From Phlegmacium glaucopus (Eukaryota > Basidiomycota > Agaricomycetes > Agaricales > Cortinariaceae): DNA of 64,000 bases. The stretch covers positions 1,988,570 to 2,052,569 of the forward strand of contig MU130378.1 of assembly GCA_015039465.1 (NCBI GenBank), written 5' to 3'. The notes beneath the pieces were generated by a model, which was not told the origin of the DNA, did no database searches, and saw only the letters and a list, made by a program, of their open reading frames with translations. Made by a program: the position numbers and the translations under genes. Positions within the stretch are counted from its first letter, which is position 1; each line of letters opens with the position of its first letter. Shown one piece after another: positions 47,399 through 57,800 of the stretch.

Positions 47399-48451
47399 AT
47401 GTCTGCTACACAACTGCTCTCCATGGATTTCGACCACAAGGCTCCTTTCCTAGAGTCTTCCTTCGATTCATCCTTCAACTACATGGACAGCGGCCTCGAC
47501 TACTTCCAGTACCCTCCTCCTTCACCCACTCTTGGTGTATCAGTCGGTCGTCAGTTTTCATCTTTTTCCCACAACGTTATATCGTTTCTCACAAATTGTC
47601 ATGAACAGTTCCCCACACCGCATCTCCCATGGATTTCACATCCTCTTTGAATGCCATGAATGAGTACACCTATACATCGTCATCTACTTTCAGCCCCCCG
47701 TCGCCTCCTCGATCCTTCTCTCCTGAGGGCATCCACGCTTCGCCACCTACGCTCACCTACAACATCAGCGCTAGCGAACTTTCAGATGGCATGCCCACAG
47801 GCCGTGCTAGCAGAGGAAGTGGTACCCACTCGCCACCATCTGTTCCCTACGCTGCGACCATTCCCAGGTCCCACCGCTTCAACCCTATCGCTGTTCCTGC
47901 CAACCGCACAAGCGCTAGGGCCGCAGCACACAAGCGTAGATCTAGCAGGAGCAACGATGATTCAGACGATGATGATGAGGAATTTAACCCTGGACCCACA
48001 ACTGCTGGAAGTAGTGACTCTGTTCCCCGCGATTCGTAAGAAATACCATTTAATCTATACAATCAGTATTTAATTATCCATATTTAGGCGCCGCGAAACC
48101 GTTCGCAAGCAGCGCATCGAGTCAGAGCAACGACGACGCGACGAACTCAGAGAAGGCTATGCACGTCTCAAGGAAACCCTCCCCGCTTCGAACCAGAAGG
48201 CCAGCAAAGTCTATCTTCTTGATCGAGGTCTGTTTATCTTCCCAATACCAATGTCATCACCCATTAATCGATCCTTTCAATAATTAGCCACCAGCCATAT
48301 CAAATACCTGGAAGCCGTTAAAGATCAACTAGAAGCCCGACTTAAGGGTGCCGATCATGAAGTTCACCGCCTTCGGAATGTCAACGAGGCCTTGATGCTC
48401 AATCGTGCCGGTGCACCTAATCTCGCGTCGCCCTCGACGTTTGCTGACTGA
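47399..48451 (+). CDS. bHLH transcription factor 2 (292 aa), paralog of factor 1
   Basis: Four exons (47399-47546, 47609-48035, 48088-48227, 48288-48451) sum to 293 codons. The start MSATQLLSMDFDHKAPFLES is followed by a Ser/Pro-rich segment and an acidic run (NDDSDDDDEEFNPGP). The bHLH region reads RKQRIESEQRRRDELREGYA, LPASNQKASKV and LLDRATSHIKYLEAVKDQLE. It extends into a coiled region (HEVHRLRNVNEALMLN) and a short tail. Its domain is nearly identical to that of the factor at 41012-42066. The first intron and the intron at the LL(E/D)R-A junction share phase 1 with that gene. A third intron just before the basic region is unique to this copy. The donor at 48228 is GTCTGT, a weaker but acceptable splice site. 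Targets are unknown. Confidence 0.92.
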
Positions 48452-50591
48452 TTGCCTCGGCAATCTTGGACCCCGTCTGATTCAAAAAAAAAAATCTCAC
48501 TCTCAGAGACTCTCGTGATCTCTTGCTGAGCGCTATTTTACGATTCTACAAAATCTTCAGACGGGCTGCACTCACGAGTTCGAAACCCTGCAAGGACAGG
48601 TAAACTCCATCACTGCATTGATTTATGAAACGGACTATTACGCATTTTACTATCTATCATCACGCATCTAACTCCCCCATCACTGTTCTTCCCCGCCACC
48701 GTTGGCTTACCATTGATCAGGAAGGTCCATGCTTACTAGGCTTGTGTATCGACGACACAATCCCATGGTCTGACGCTTCCCTCTCCTGCTCTTCCCCCTC
48801 TTTTACAGCGGTGCTGTACACTTCAGTCATCTCCGTGGATTCTAGGCACTCTTATCATCTTTGAGTACTAAAGAGTCTACCGTTTTGATGAGGTGGAGGA
48901 AACCGACGAAACCGACGACGACGACGGGAACTCAGGACACCCGGTCGATGCTATGCACAGACACGACACCCACACAAGACTCCATGTAGAGCTTGAGGCG
49001 TAAAATCTCTCCGCTTTTCGTGAGCGCGTTTGAGTGCATGCTTCGCCTACTCTGGAGTTACTTTCTTGTATTCTATCATTCTAAACCGTCGACTTGTCCG
49101 ACACTGCATCCCAGTCCTATTCCATCCCATCCACATAGCCTGCTTGGAGGCGACGACCACTTCAGTGTGGTTCCGTGCCTCGCGGCGTGGCCGATACACC
49201 GGCATCGTTTAGTCCTTCGACAATTCCTCAAGATTGAGCAGACGCTCAGCATGGGTATCAATTATTTAGCCTTCTGATCACCAAGCATATGTCCATCCTG
49301 ATTAATTTCCAGCCGACGCTCTTGTCACCATCCTCCATTGTTTATTGATTTCAATGTATATTTGTATCATGTTCTACACCATTCCCTCTCCCCATCGCTA
49401 TCCTCCGATAATCATCGTCACGGGTGTCTGATCAACTTCCTTGATGTGGTTCTCTTCTTTCCATCCGTTCTTCTTTCACCTCAACCTCTTTGTCCTCGCA
49501 CCTATTTCCTGTTGTCCAAAGCTCTCCTCCTATTTCCGGCCCATATCGTAGCGCATCGCTTCTTGCGTAGGCCGCACGATGGTGGCTCTAAAGCCCAACG
49601 TTTACACTAGGACGACACGGAAACTCTCCTTTGGTGCAATCAAGGGCAGAGTTTTGATGATGACGAAACGATTCTATTTACCTCGCCTGCCTTGCTTGGA
49701 CCCAGCTTTGGCGGACGCGCATCCATTTCTTCATTTCCTCCATTTTCTCACCAGGTCATCCGCTACTACTATTTAATTTTGCGATGCACGACGACGTTAC
49801 CTTAATGGATCCTCCCTTTCGCCTTTTTCGCATCATGGTGTACGGCTAGTCCCTCTGCCCGATGTGATCAAGCCGCTGAATAACTGGGTTCGTCTTGGAC
49901 AATGCTCTCTTGTCATTGCAACGTCGAACAGTATATGCTTCACGGTGGAATTCAAGATCGGAAACGATGGATAATCCTCTGGCCCTCGCTGATGAACGCT
50001 TGATGCTTCTTCCTCACGTCTTCCCCCCTAGATGCAGCTGACCCGCTAGCTCGGTATCTCGTCGGCGCTCTTGGGCCTGGTCTGGTTGGGCGGTCTGTTG
50101 CTTGGCTTCGTGCTCGAGGTAGATGATATCTTTTATGAGTCAGAATATAATGCCCTTTTATGTACCTCACCATATCCCTTTACGTATAACCCCATCCCTA
50201 TCCTCATGTCGTCCGCTCGTTGAGCCATTCGTCATCGTAGGTTTCTGTGCGCTTGCGCCTTGCTTACTACCACTACCACCCCAATCCCCCTCACGTTCCT
50301 CAATCTGAGATTGTGTTCTACATTGTTAGGCTGTAGTACGATTTCTGTGTGATCTTACGACGCAATGAAACACCAACTTTTATGAATTGCGGCATTAAGT
50401 TTTATGAACGCTCTCCAATGACGTTGTCGATACGCCTTTGTCATGATGTAAACATTGAACCCTGCAAACAGCTGACTCACAAGTGGGATGAGAATCAGAC
50501 TGAAATGATAACAAATGACCGGAAGCGACGAGACGTTCGACAAATTGATCATTGTGCCTTCTTTCTCGACTAACTCAAGCTATATTCAAAA
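48452..50591. other. 2.1-kb gene-free stretch
   Basis: This follows bHLH factor 2 and precedes TBCA on the same strand. It is notably pyrimidine-rich on the plus strand between about 48660 and 49800, with only short ORFs (up to 94 codons) of no recognised family. It may be a long 3' untranslated region or a non-coding transcript. No tRNA could be folded around the one B-box-like sequence at 48577-48588. Confidence 0.4.
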
Positions 50592-51144
50592 ATGAGTGAC
50601 ATTGCCGCAATCCGCAGACAACTCAGGATAAAATCAGGTGTCGTACAACGGTGAGTTTACAAACGTCATCTACGTATGGGGTGATACACAACGAACCTGA
50701 TTACGATAGACTAACAAAAGAAAACGGTCTCTATCGCAAAGAAGCTGATCAACTCGAGGCAAAGAAGAATAAATTTATTGCAGATGGCGCCGAGCATTGG
50801 GATATCAGTAATGCTGTAAGTCAACATCGGGGATAGGGGAATGAACGCTCTGCCTAATTTCGGAAAAAAATCTCACTGATTAAAACTGATAGACGAAAAT
50901 GACAGAAGAATCTAAAAAGATGATTCAGGATACGTTCACACGTTTAAAGAAGGCTGCTGAAGAGTTAGCTGCTCTGATTGTACGTCCCTTTTTTTTACGT
51001 GTTGGGTGGGGGAAGTTGTGCAACTTGACTAACACGTTTTGTTAGACGTCAGCGAAGAAAGAAACGGGATTGATAAACGATGAGGAGCTTATCAAGGCGG
51101 AAGATATACTCAAGGTAGCTCAAGATGTTGAGCTAGAGGTTTGA
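50592..51144 (+). CDS. TBCA: Tubulin-specific chaperone A (116 aa)
   Basis: This cofactor captures beta-tubulin after its release from the CCT chaperonin. Four exons (50592-50650, 50710-50815, 50893-50979, 51046-51144) give 117 codons. The protein is a helical hairpin: MSDIAAIRRQLRIKSGVVQR, LTKENGLYRKEADQLEAKKN, ISNATKMTEESKKMIQDTF and RLKKAAEELAALI. The length and the charged three-helix pattern match TBCA/Rbl2 proteins. The stop is only 75 nt from the convergent MED11 stop, so their 3' ends probably overlap. Confidence 0.9.
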
Positions 51145-51219
51145 AGGGGCACGGTATCAGGAAATCATATGTACATTTTTACACACCAAAATTTATGTAA
51201 ATGATCACAGTTAGTGGCG

Positions 51220-51873
51220 TTATTCTTGCATTCTGGTCTCTTCTTCGGCAGCAGTTGAGTCAGTTGAGTGCTTGTCTCGAGCCTCTTTCACTCGCATCAG
51301 GGCAGCGAGAATCCCCTTCCAAGCATCGTGGTCCACTCTCTCCTCTTGAAGACCACGATTAGATTGGGACGAACCCTCAGTTGGGAGTCCGACACCAAGA
51401 GAAGGCGGTATGAACCCAGGAGGAGGCGCGTTGATGGCGGAAGGTGCAATGCGGGAATGACGAATGTGAGCTAGCGAAGAACGCAGAGCCACTTGTATTG
51501 ACTGGACACCAAAATGAAGAAAAAGAACAAATTAATAAAAGAAAACCGTTTTTTATTATTGGAGAGACACGAACATCTAACCGCTCGAAGTATTCGCTGA
51601 CTTCGAGAACGAACTGCTCAGACCTTTCTTCACCTTGTGGTAAGTTGTCGTCGGGGCTGTCGGTCTGAGGTAATGTTAGCAAAGAGATTGAGGACGCGGC
51701 CAAGGCTAGGAGACGTGTTATATCCTTTTAAAAAAATCGTTCAGGAGGACAATCTCTGAGCCTGTTATAATTAACTATACCTTATCCACTTCACCCAGAG
51801 CGTGTATTTGCCTTGCAGTTCGACTCGAAGTCCAGATAGGATCGATCTCCAAGTTATCTATTTCTTGGTCCAT
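51220..51873 (-). CDS. MED11: Mediator complex subunit 11 (174 aa)
   Basis: This is a head-module subunit of Mediator, which links activators to RNA polymerase II and TFIIH. Three exons (51873-51781, 51724-51575, 51501-51220) sum to 175 codons. The conserved core starts at TARQIHALGEVDKDITRLLA and continues RSEQFVLEVSEYFERLDSIQ and VALRSSLAHIRHSRIAPSAI. A Pro/Gly-rich stretch (PPPGFIPPSLGVGLP) and a charged C-terminal helix (ILAALMRVKEARDK) follow. The alternation of helices and the position of the ERLDSIQ..LR block fit Med11 well. The gene is convergent with TBCA. Confidence 0.85.
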
Positions 51874-52799
51874 AGCAGACACCAGGTTTTAATATGCGTC
51901 ACGATATTAGTCCGAAGTGTAGTTCGACTCGTTGAGGTCATTGGCAAAGCTGAGCGCTGATCACCGATGTACATAAACAAGTACTTGTATGTCTTTCGGT
52001 ACAACACCATGGCTATGCTTCGCATTGAGACATCCAACGCGGTTTCCTCCCTGCCTGACTAGGTGTACTCTTTGGCTGTATCCCCCCCGTCAATTACACC
52101 TCGATCAGGCTTGTTTAGTGCCCCTTTGAATGTATCGAATCTACCTAACCCTGGCCATTGTCACCGTCTGTGTCCAAGGTGCTGTACTATTTAAAACCAC
52201 CATCTTGGCCTTCTACGTACCCACCCATAACGGCTGTGAGAGTTGCCGTCGTTTCCACCGTGGCTGCAAGCTCTCCACTGTGAAGGTCGTAATCTCCTCC
52301 ATGGCTAGCTGATCGTAGGATTCATGATGCCCCCCCCCCCCCACTGTGACCAGACTGGTGATGCTTCTACCTTTTATCAACATCAACATCCATCGTGTCC
52401 AAAATCTCTTGCCATAAACGTGAGGCTGCTAGCGTTTTCCCATACCTTGGCCTCCCTCATAACTCGGTGTCCAGCTTGGATAGTACTAGTGCTGTAAGAC
52501 GGATTGTAGCCGACAGCTGAAAGATATCGGTGTGCGGGTTTGAGCATTGTCATACGACCACCATGTTATCAAATTGTGGAATATGATTATCGTCTCTGCG
52601 CGTAGGCGATCGTCTAGGTCCTCGCGGCGCCGGCTTCTATATCCCACGTTCTGGGGGTCGGATATCGTCAAAAGATTTTTGGAATAATCCGTTCTGCCAG
52701 AAGTATGGTCAATCTGGAGAACTTTAGGCCAAGGATAATGAGATTCAGGAGCGACAGATGGGCAATGCTACAATGGCATAACTGCTCCATCTATCTACA
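51874..52799. other. Intergenic region upstream of MED11
   Basis: This is 0.93 kb between the MED11 start and the LTV1 stop. It includes a run of 13 cytosines at 52330-52342. A 60-codon plus-strand ORF at 52130 begins with a hydrophobic stretch but has no recognisable family. I treat the region as promoter plus 3' flank. Confidence 0.45.
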
Positions 52800-54665
52800 C
52801 TACAATTTCTTCAATCTTAGTTCCTTGTTCTCTATTCTCTTTTTCTGGTCCTTGACCTCAGCGCCAAACTGCTGCTTCGTTGTCTTTTTTTCGATCCGCC
52901 TTGTTTGTCGTTCAGTTTTAACCGCTGCTTTCCTCGCTTTCTTGGATTCTTTTGATTCATTCCGAGGTCGGGTAATGGTTTCGCGGTGAGGAGCTATAAG
53001 CAGGTAAAAAAAATTGTGAGGACATTATAGGCAGACAGCATACCATCATTGTCGGGATCCTCGGATTCATCTGAGGTATTTATAAAAGTGACCGTGTTTT
53101 TAATTTTCTGTGGGCCTTGAACAGTATCAACGAGGGAAGGAAGACCTGTTTTACGATCAAGCGCAATTTTCGGCACCTGCTTGGCGTCAAGAACGCGGAT
53201 GAGGCGGGGGTGGTTTTCAAGGTTTGTGTAAGTTGCTGAAATACGGCTATTATGGTTTTTGAATGTGACAGTTAAAAAGGACTCACATAATATCGTCTCA
53301 CAATCCCATCTGTCCTTTTTGTCCTCTTCATCGGATGAGGAAAGATCGTCGTTGTCATCGACCTCCTCATCGCCATCGTTTGAGATACGAACGCGTTCGT
53401 CTTGACCCATTGCGCGTCGCAGGACATCTAATTTCTCTAGTCCGCTTTCGCCCTCAAGCTTTGGCTTCATTTTGCGACCAACGATTTCAAAATCGTTTAA
53501 GAATTCATTTACCATAGAGTCGAAATCTTCGCGAGATGTAATCAGCTCTGGCGCTTCGTCGGAATCGTTGTCATGATGGGAGGTTATTTTTTCTTCATCT
53601 TGATCATCGTTGTAGACTTTCAGAATAATCTGGAAAACATACATTCAACTTCTGCCAAATGTAAGGATGAGAAAATTTACCTGGTCAAACCGTTCATCAA
53701 GGGTCTGGAGAGCCTCATTTCGATACATAGATGAACTGCTCATACTATAGCCTGACGCATCACTGGTTCCCTTTCGTCTACGTTTCCCTTTCCCTCCAAT
53801 TACAGACATTGCAGGCAAGCTGCCTACTGTATCCCCGTCATCTGAATCACATCCGTCTTCACTACGTCCACTCTCTCCTAGCCTACCCTGTATTTTTTTG
53901 AAATTAGAGAATCTCTGTTCCCAGGTTATATCTTCTCCAATCGACTGATCATCTTCAAGCGTCCCAGTGTTTTCAACGCCTTGCTCAGAGAACTCAAATG
54001 CAATATCTTCATCGCTTCCTCTCTCTCCATCAGCAACCAATTCGTTAAAGAAATCGTCTTCAAGCGCATCGTCAACAAAGGCATCATCGTCTAGGGCTTC
54101 GAGGGTTTGTCGAAGATGAGGATCCATATCGGGTTGAAAACCAGAGATGCTTTCAGGTATTGCTTGTTGTGATTCGTACGTTCGCGGGATCTCATATGCA
54201 GATGCCAGGACGCCATCAGGAAGATCTAATAAATTGAGAGAGTTATTGCGTTTCGACTGAGCAGGAGCCTTTGATCTTGAAGAGGACGGTACTTCAATTA
54301 AGACGCTTTCAACGCCTTCTTCTTGCACTCCGACGGGGCGTAGATGTTGCATGTAGTCATATTCTGTATCATCGAAATAGACGCCGTACAAGGCTGCTTC
54401 ACCGATTTCTTTCTGGCCATTGGAAAGATCCTCATATGATAGAATTTCCTCAAGATCGGCTCGAGATTTTCCCTAGTTAAAAGGTGAGGGCCAAAAAAAA
54501 AAAATCGAACAGATAAAAGTGTACTTTTTTTGTATTCTCTCGTGTGAATGGCTTCAATACGTGCCTACTTGCATCCGGGTCATTAATTAGAGGATCCCGC
54601 TGGGAACGGTGGACAAGTTGAAAGTGCGTTGCGCCAGGTTGACGAAATAATGGTTTTGGTGGCAT
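52800..54665 (-). CDS. LTV1: Ltv1, 40S ribosomal subunit assembly factor
   Basis: Ltv1 escorts late pre-40S particles, helping position Rps3 and export the subunit; CK1 (Hrr25) phosphorylates it in yeast. The protein begins MPPKPLFRQPGATHFQLVHR and continues SQRDPLINDPDASRHVLKPF, a typical Ltv1 N-terminus. YGVYFDDTEYDYMQHLRPVG is the most conserved block. A highly acidic middle (DDDAFVDDALEDDFFNELV) follows, then TYTNLENHPRLI, VPKIALDRKTGLPSLVDTVQ and a basic C-terminus rich in KKARKAA and RRIEKKT. There are five or six introns. The last exon starts at APHRETITRPRNESKE and ends LRLKKL. A casein kinase 1 gene lies 22 kb away in the same window, which is probably chance. Confidence 0.93.
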
Positions 54666-54804
54666 GGGTCAGAAGTATGTGTGTTACATAAGCCAATTCT
54701 CGTCTTGCAAACCACCATCTGTATAGGACAAGACTCAACTTGCACGAAATAACTCATAGCAACAACCGCTCCTTTTTCGCAACGAAGGCCTTAATTGTCC
54801 TTTG
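54666..54804. promoter_or_regulatory. 139-bp bidirectional promoter, LTV1 / TAF2
   Basis: The start codons of LTV1 (minus) and TAF2 (plus) are only 139 nt apart, so both core promoters and 5' leaders must share this interval. No TATA element is obvious, which fits housekeeping expression. Confidence 0.6.
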
Positions 54805-57800
54805 ATGTCTCTTATGGACGCACGGATCAGTCTTCAACGCGAGAATAGTCGTCGGGGCTTCTCTCTATACGTCTTTTCATATATCTCCAAATTCGTCTCT
54901 ATTCTAACGATTCTCTCGTCTCTACTAGTCACCAGAAAGTCGCTCTTGAAATCGACTTCTCTGGAGCGCTTTGGGTATGTGCAGAGATGGCCATCTTGTT
55001 GTTCAAGCACACTAACTCATCCACGTGAAGGGATATACCGAGATCACCATTATTCCCAACAGCAGCGAGCTCAGGACTATCCACCTCCATTCTAGACACT
55101 GTAGTACGTCCTCAGATACTTCATCGGATTTGTTGGTCGTGACCTTATCCTCTAGCCATCCACAAAGTCGAAGTAGCCGGTCATCCCGCAGACTTCACAC
55201 ATCATGATCCTCTCATGAACATCACCATGGGAGGACAAACTGAAGCGCAAGACTGCCATCGTCATCCAGAATTGAAACGCAAAATCTATTCTGCACTTCA
55301 GGAGAGTGATGAAGGCGAACTCTCAATCTCTATACCGCCCGAAGTACCCCTCAAGCAGTCAGGCCACTCTTTCTCCGGTTTGTCCTTCAACAACGACGGT
55401 GAGTAGGCTCCCATGCCTGTTCTCAAAACCTTCTCCTATGACTTCTCCGCCAGTTTCAACCCCAGAACCTCAGACACCAGGATATTCCCAACCTCAAACG
55501 ACAACCCCGGAGTTTTCTCCTATTACCATCAATATTTCCTACAGTCTACGCAATCCCATTGATGGGTTCGAGTTCGTCCTGCCCAATGATTCACACCCAT
55601 TTGTAAGCGGCCTTTCAGGTCATGAGATCAATGACTGACTATGAGTCAAGCGTGTTCCTCATGCATATACTACACCTTCCTCTCCTGATTCCGCGAGATG
55701 TTGGGTTCCCTGCTTGGACAATCTATGGGAGAAATGTACTTGGGAATTTGAGTTTGTCGTACCTCGGTACCTCGAGGAAAGGGATGTTACTGGAGATGAC
55801 GATGATATCAATGACACCATTCCGACAATTGTGGTGTGCAGTGGGGAACTTGTGGAACAGGTATTGTTATCGTCTTATCCATGACTGCTGCTGACATCAG
55901 TTAGGTCGCCCATCCTTACAACTCAAACAAAACGATCTTTCTATTCACCCAAGCAGTATTGACATCTGTTCAACAAATAGCATTTGCCGCAGGCCCATTT
56001 CATCTCCTCTCCATACCCGTCGACAGCATTACAGAAGAGTCATCAGGCGTTTCTCAACCTCCACTCTACGCGTTTTGCCTTCCAGGTCAAGAACAGCTTC
56101 TGAATTCGTCAACAATATGCTTACGCTCCGCCATGACTTTCTACACATCCGAGTTTGGTTCTTATCCTTTTGGGTCTTACAAACTCGTCTTTGTTGATCA
56201 ATTGCCAACGCAACGGTTCGACAGTGCAACTCTTTCGTTGATAAGTATGGATCTCCTTCACGGAGAAGATGGTATTGAGCAAGCGATGGAAACACGACAC
56301 GCTCTGGGTCATGCTCTTGCGTGTCAATGGGCGGGGATCAACATCATTCCCAAGAGTTGGTCGGACCTATGGCTTGTCAACGGCCTTGCATTGTACATCA
56401 CTGGTTTGTTCATGCGGAAGCTCTTTGGCAACAATGACTATAGATTCCGTTTGAAGAAAGACATGCAGCGAGTTGTGGATTGGGACGTCGGTGCAATGCC
56501 TCCTATATGCCAGCCTCAGGTCCTTGATCCTCCCGACGCAGCCCAACTACCCTTCATAAACCTGAAGGCTCCTCTGGTTTTACATATTCTGGATCGTAGA
56601 CTGGGTAAATCAGGGACATCCTTAGGCCTCAGTCGTGTGTTACCCAAGCTCTTCTTGTCAGCAATTAGTGGGGAACTACAAAACAATGCTCTATCAACGC
56701 ATACCTTCTTACGCACATGTAGGAAGGTCAGTGGTGTGGACCCCCGGAATTTTGCAGAGCAATGGATCTATGGGAGCGGATGTCCATCATTTGGCTTCTC
56801 AGCTTCATTTAACAGAAAGAAGATGGCTGTGGAAATCACAATGCGACAGGAATCCCCAGCATATGCAGCTATGGAGAATAATGAGGTTTCGAAAGTGTTG
56901 ATGAAGCCAGTACCTTTTTTTGAGGTAAAATAAATGTCTATAGGATGGAATCACCATTAACGTTATTATCAGGGCCAAATGACTATCAGAATACACGAAG
57001 CGGACGGTACACCCTACGAACACGTCTTGGACATTCGTAATCCCTTCAAACGCTACGAAGTGCCGTTCAACACAAAGTATAAGCGTGTACGGAGGAACAC
57101 GAAGCGTTATCTTGCACGACAAGCTGCGGCCCAGGCTGCGGCGGAAGGTGATGCGGAGGCGGCTGAAGCTATGGGCATGGTTGATATGGGATTCGGACTA
57201 GAAGTCTGGGAGAAAGAGCAAGAGCGAGAAAATTGGAAGGTAGCTGATTGGACTGAAGAAGACGAGGGAGTCATGAGTGGTGCGACGTATGAGTGGATAC
57301 GTATGGATGCGGATTTTGAATGGATCGCCAATATCAAGTTCGACCAACCTGATTTCATGTGGGTTTCCCAACTCCAGAGGGACAGGGATGTGGTTGCGCA
57401 ATTAGAGGTACTTTTTTTGTGCTCAAGGAAATGTTGCAGGAACATCATTGATCGACCTACTTCTAGGCTGTTCATGCTCTCGCTGAAAAACCAACTGCGA
57501 TCGTATCAAGTACCTTGACCAAAACTGTTTTGGTGTCCAATTACTATTTCCGCATTCGTTGTGAAGCGGCTACGGCTTTGGTCAACGTAAGTCAAAGCTC
57601 AAGAGCTCCAACATGTTATGTCATCCTTTTCTGTCTCTTATAGTGTGCCATTCGCAAACTCGACTTCTTGGGCCTGTTTCATCTCTTCAAACTTTTTCTG
57701 AGGTATTGCTACGAGCCTGAAGACCCTAACCAAGACCTGTTTGCTCATAAATACGTGCCCAAACCCAATGATTTTGCTGACATTTCTGAGTATCTCGTCC

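Noticed and set aside
48577..48588. AGTTCGAAACCC, similar to a tRNA B-box
   Set aside because: No matching A-box or acceptor-stem pairing at the right distance.
52130..52312. 60-codon ORF with a hydrophobic start, possible small secreted peptide
   Set aside because: Cysteines are few, no cleavage site or family is convincing and no expression evidence exists; chance ORF is as likely.
52330..52342. Run of 13 cytosines
   Set aside because: A homopolymer in non-coding DNA; may be slippage or a sequencing length error, no function inferred.
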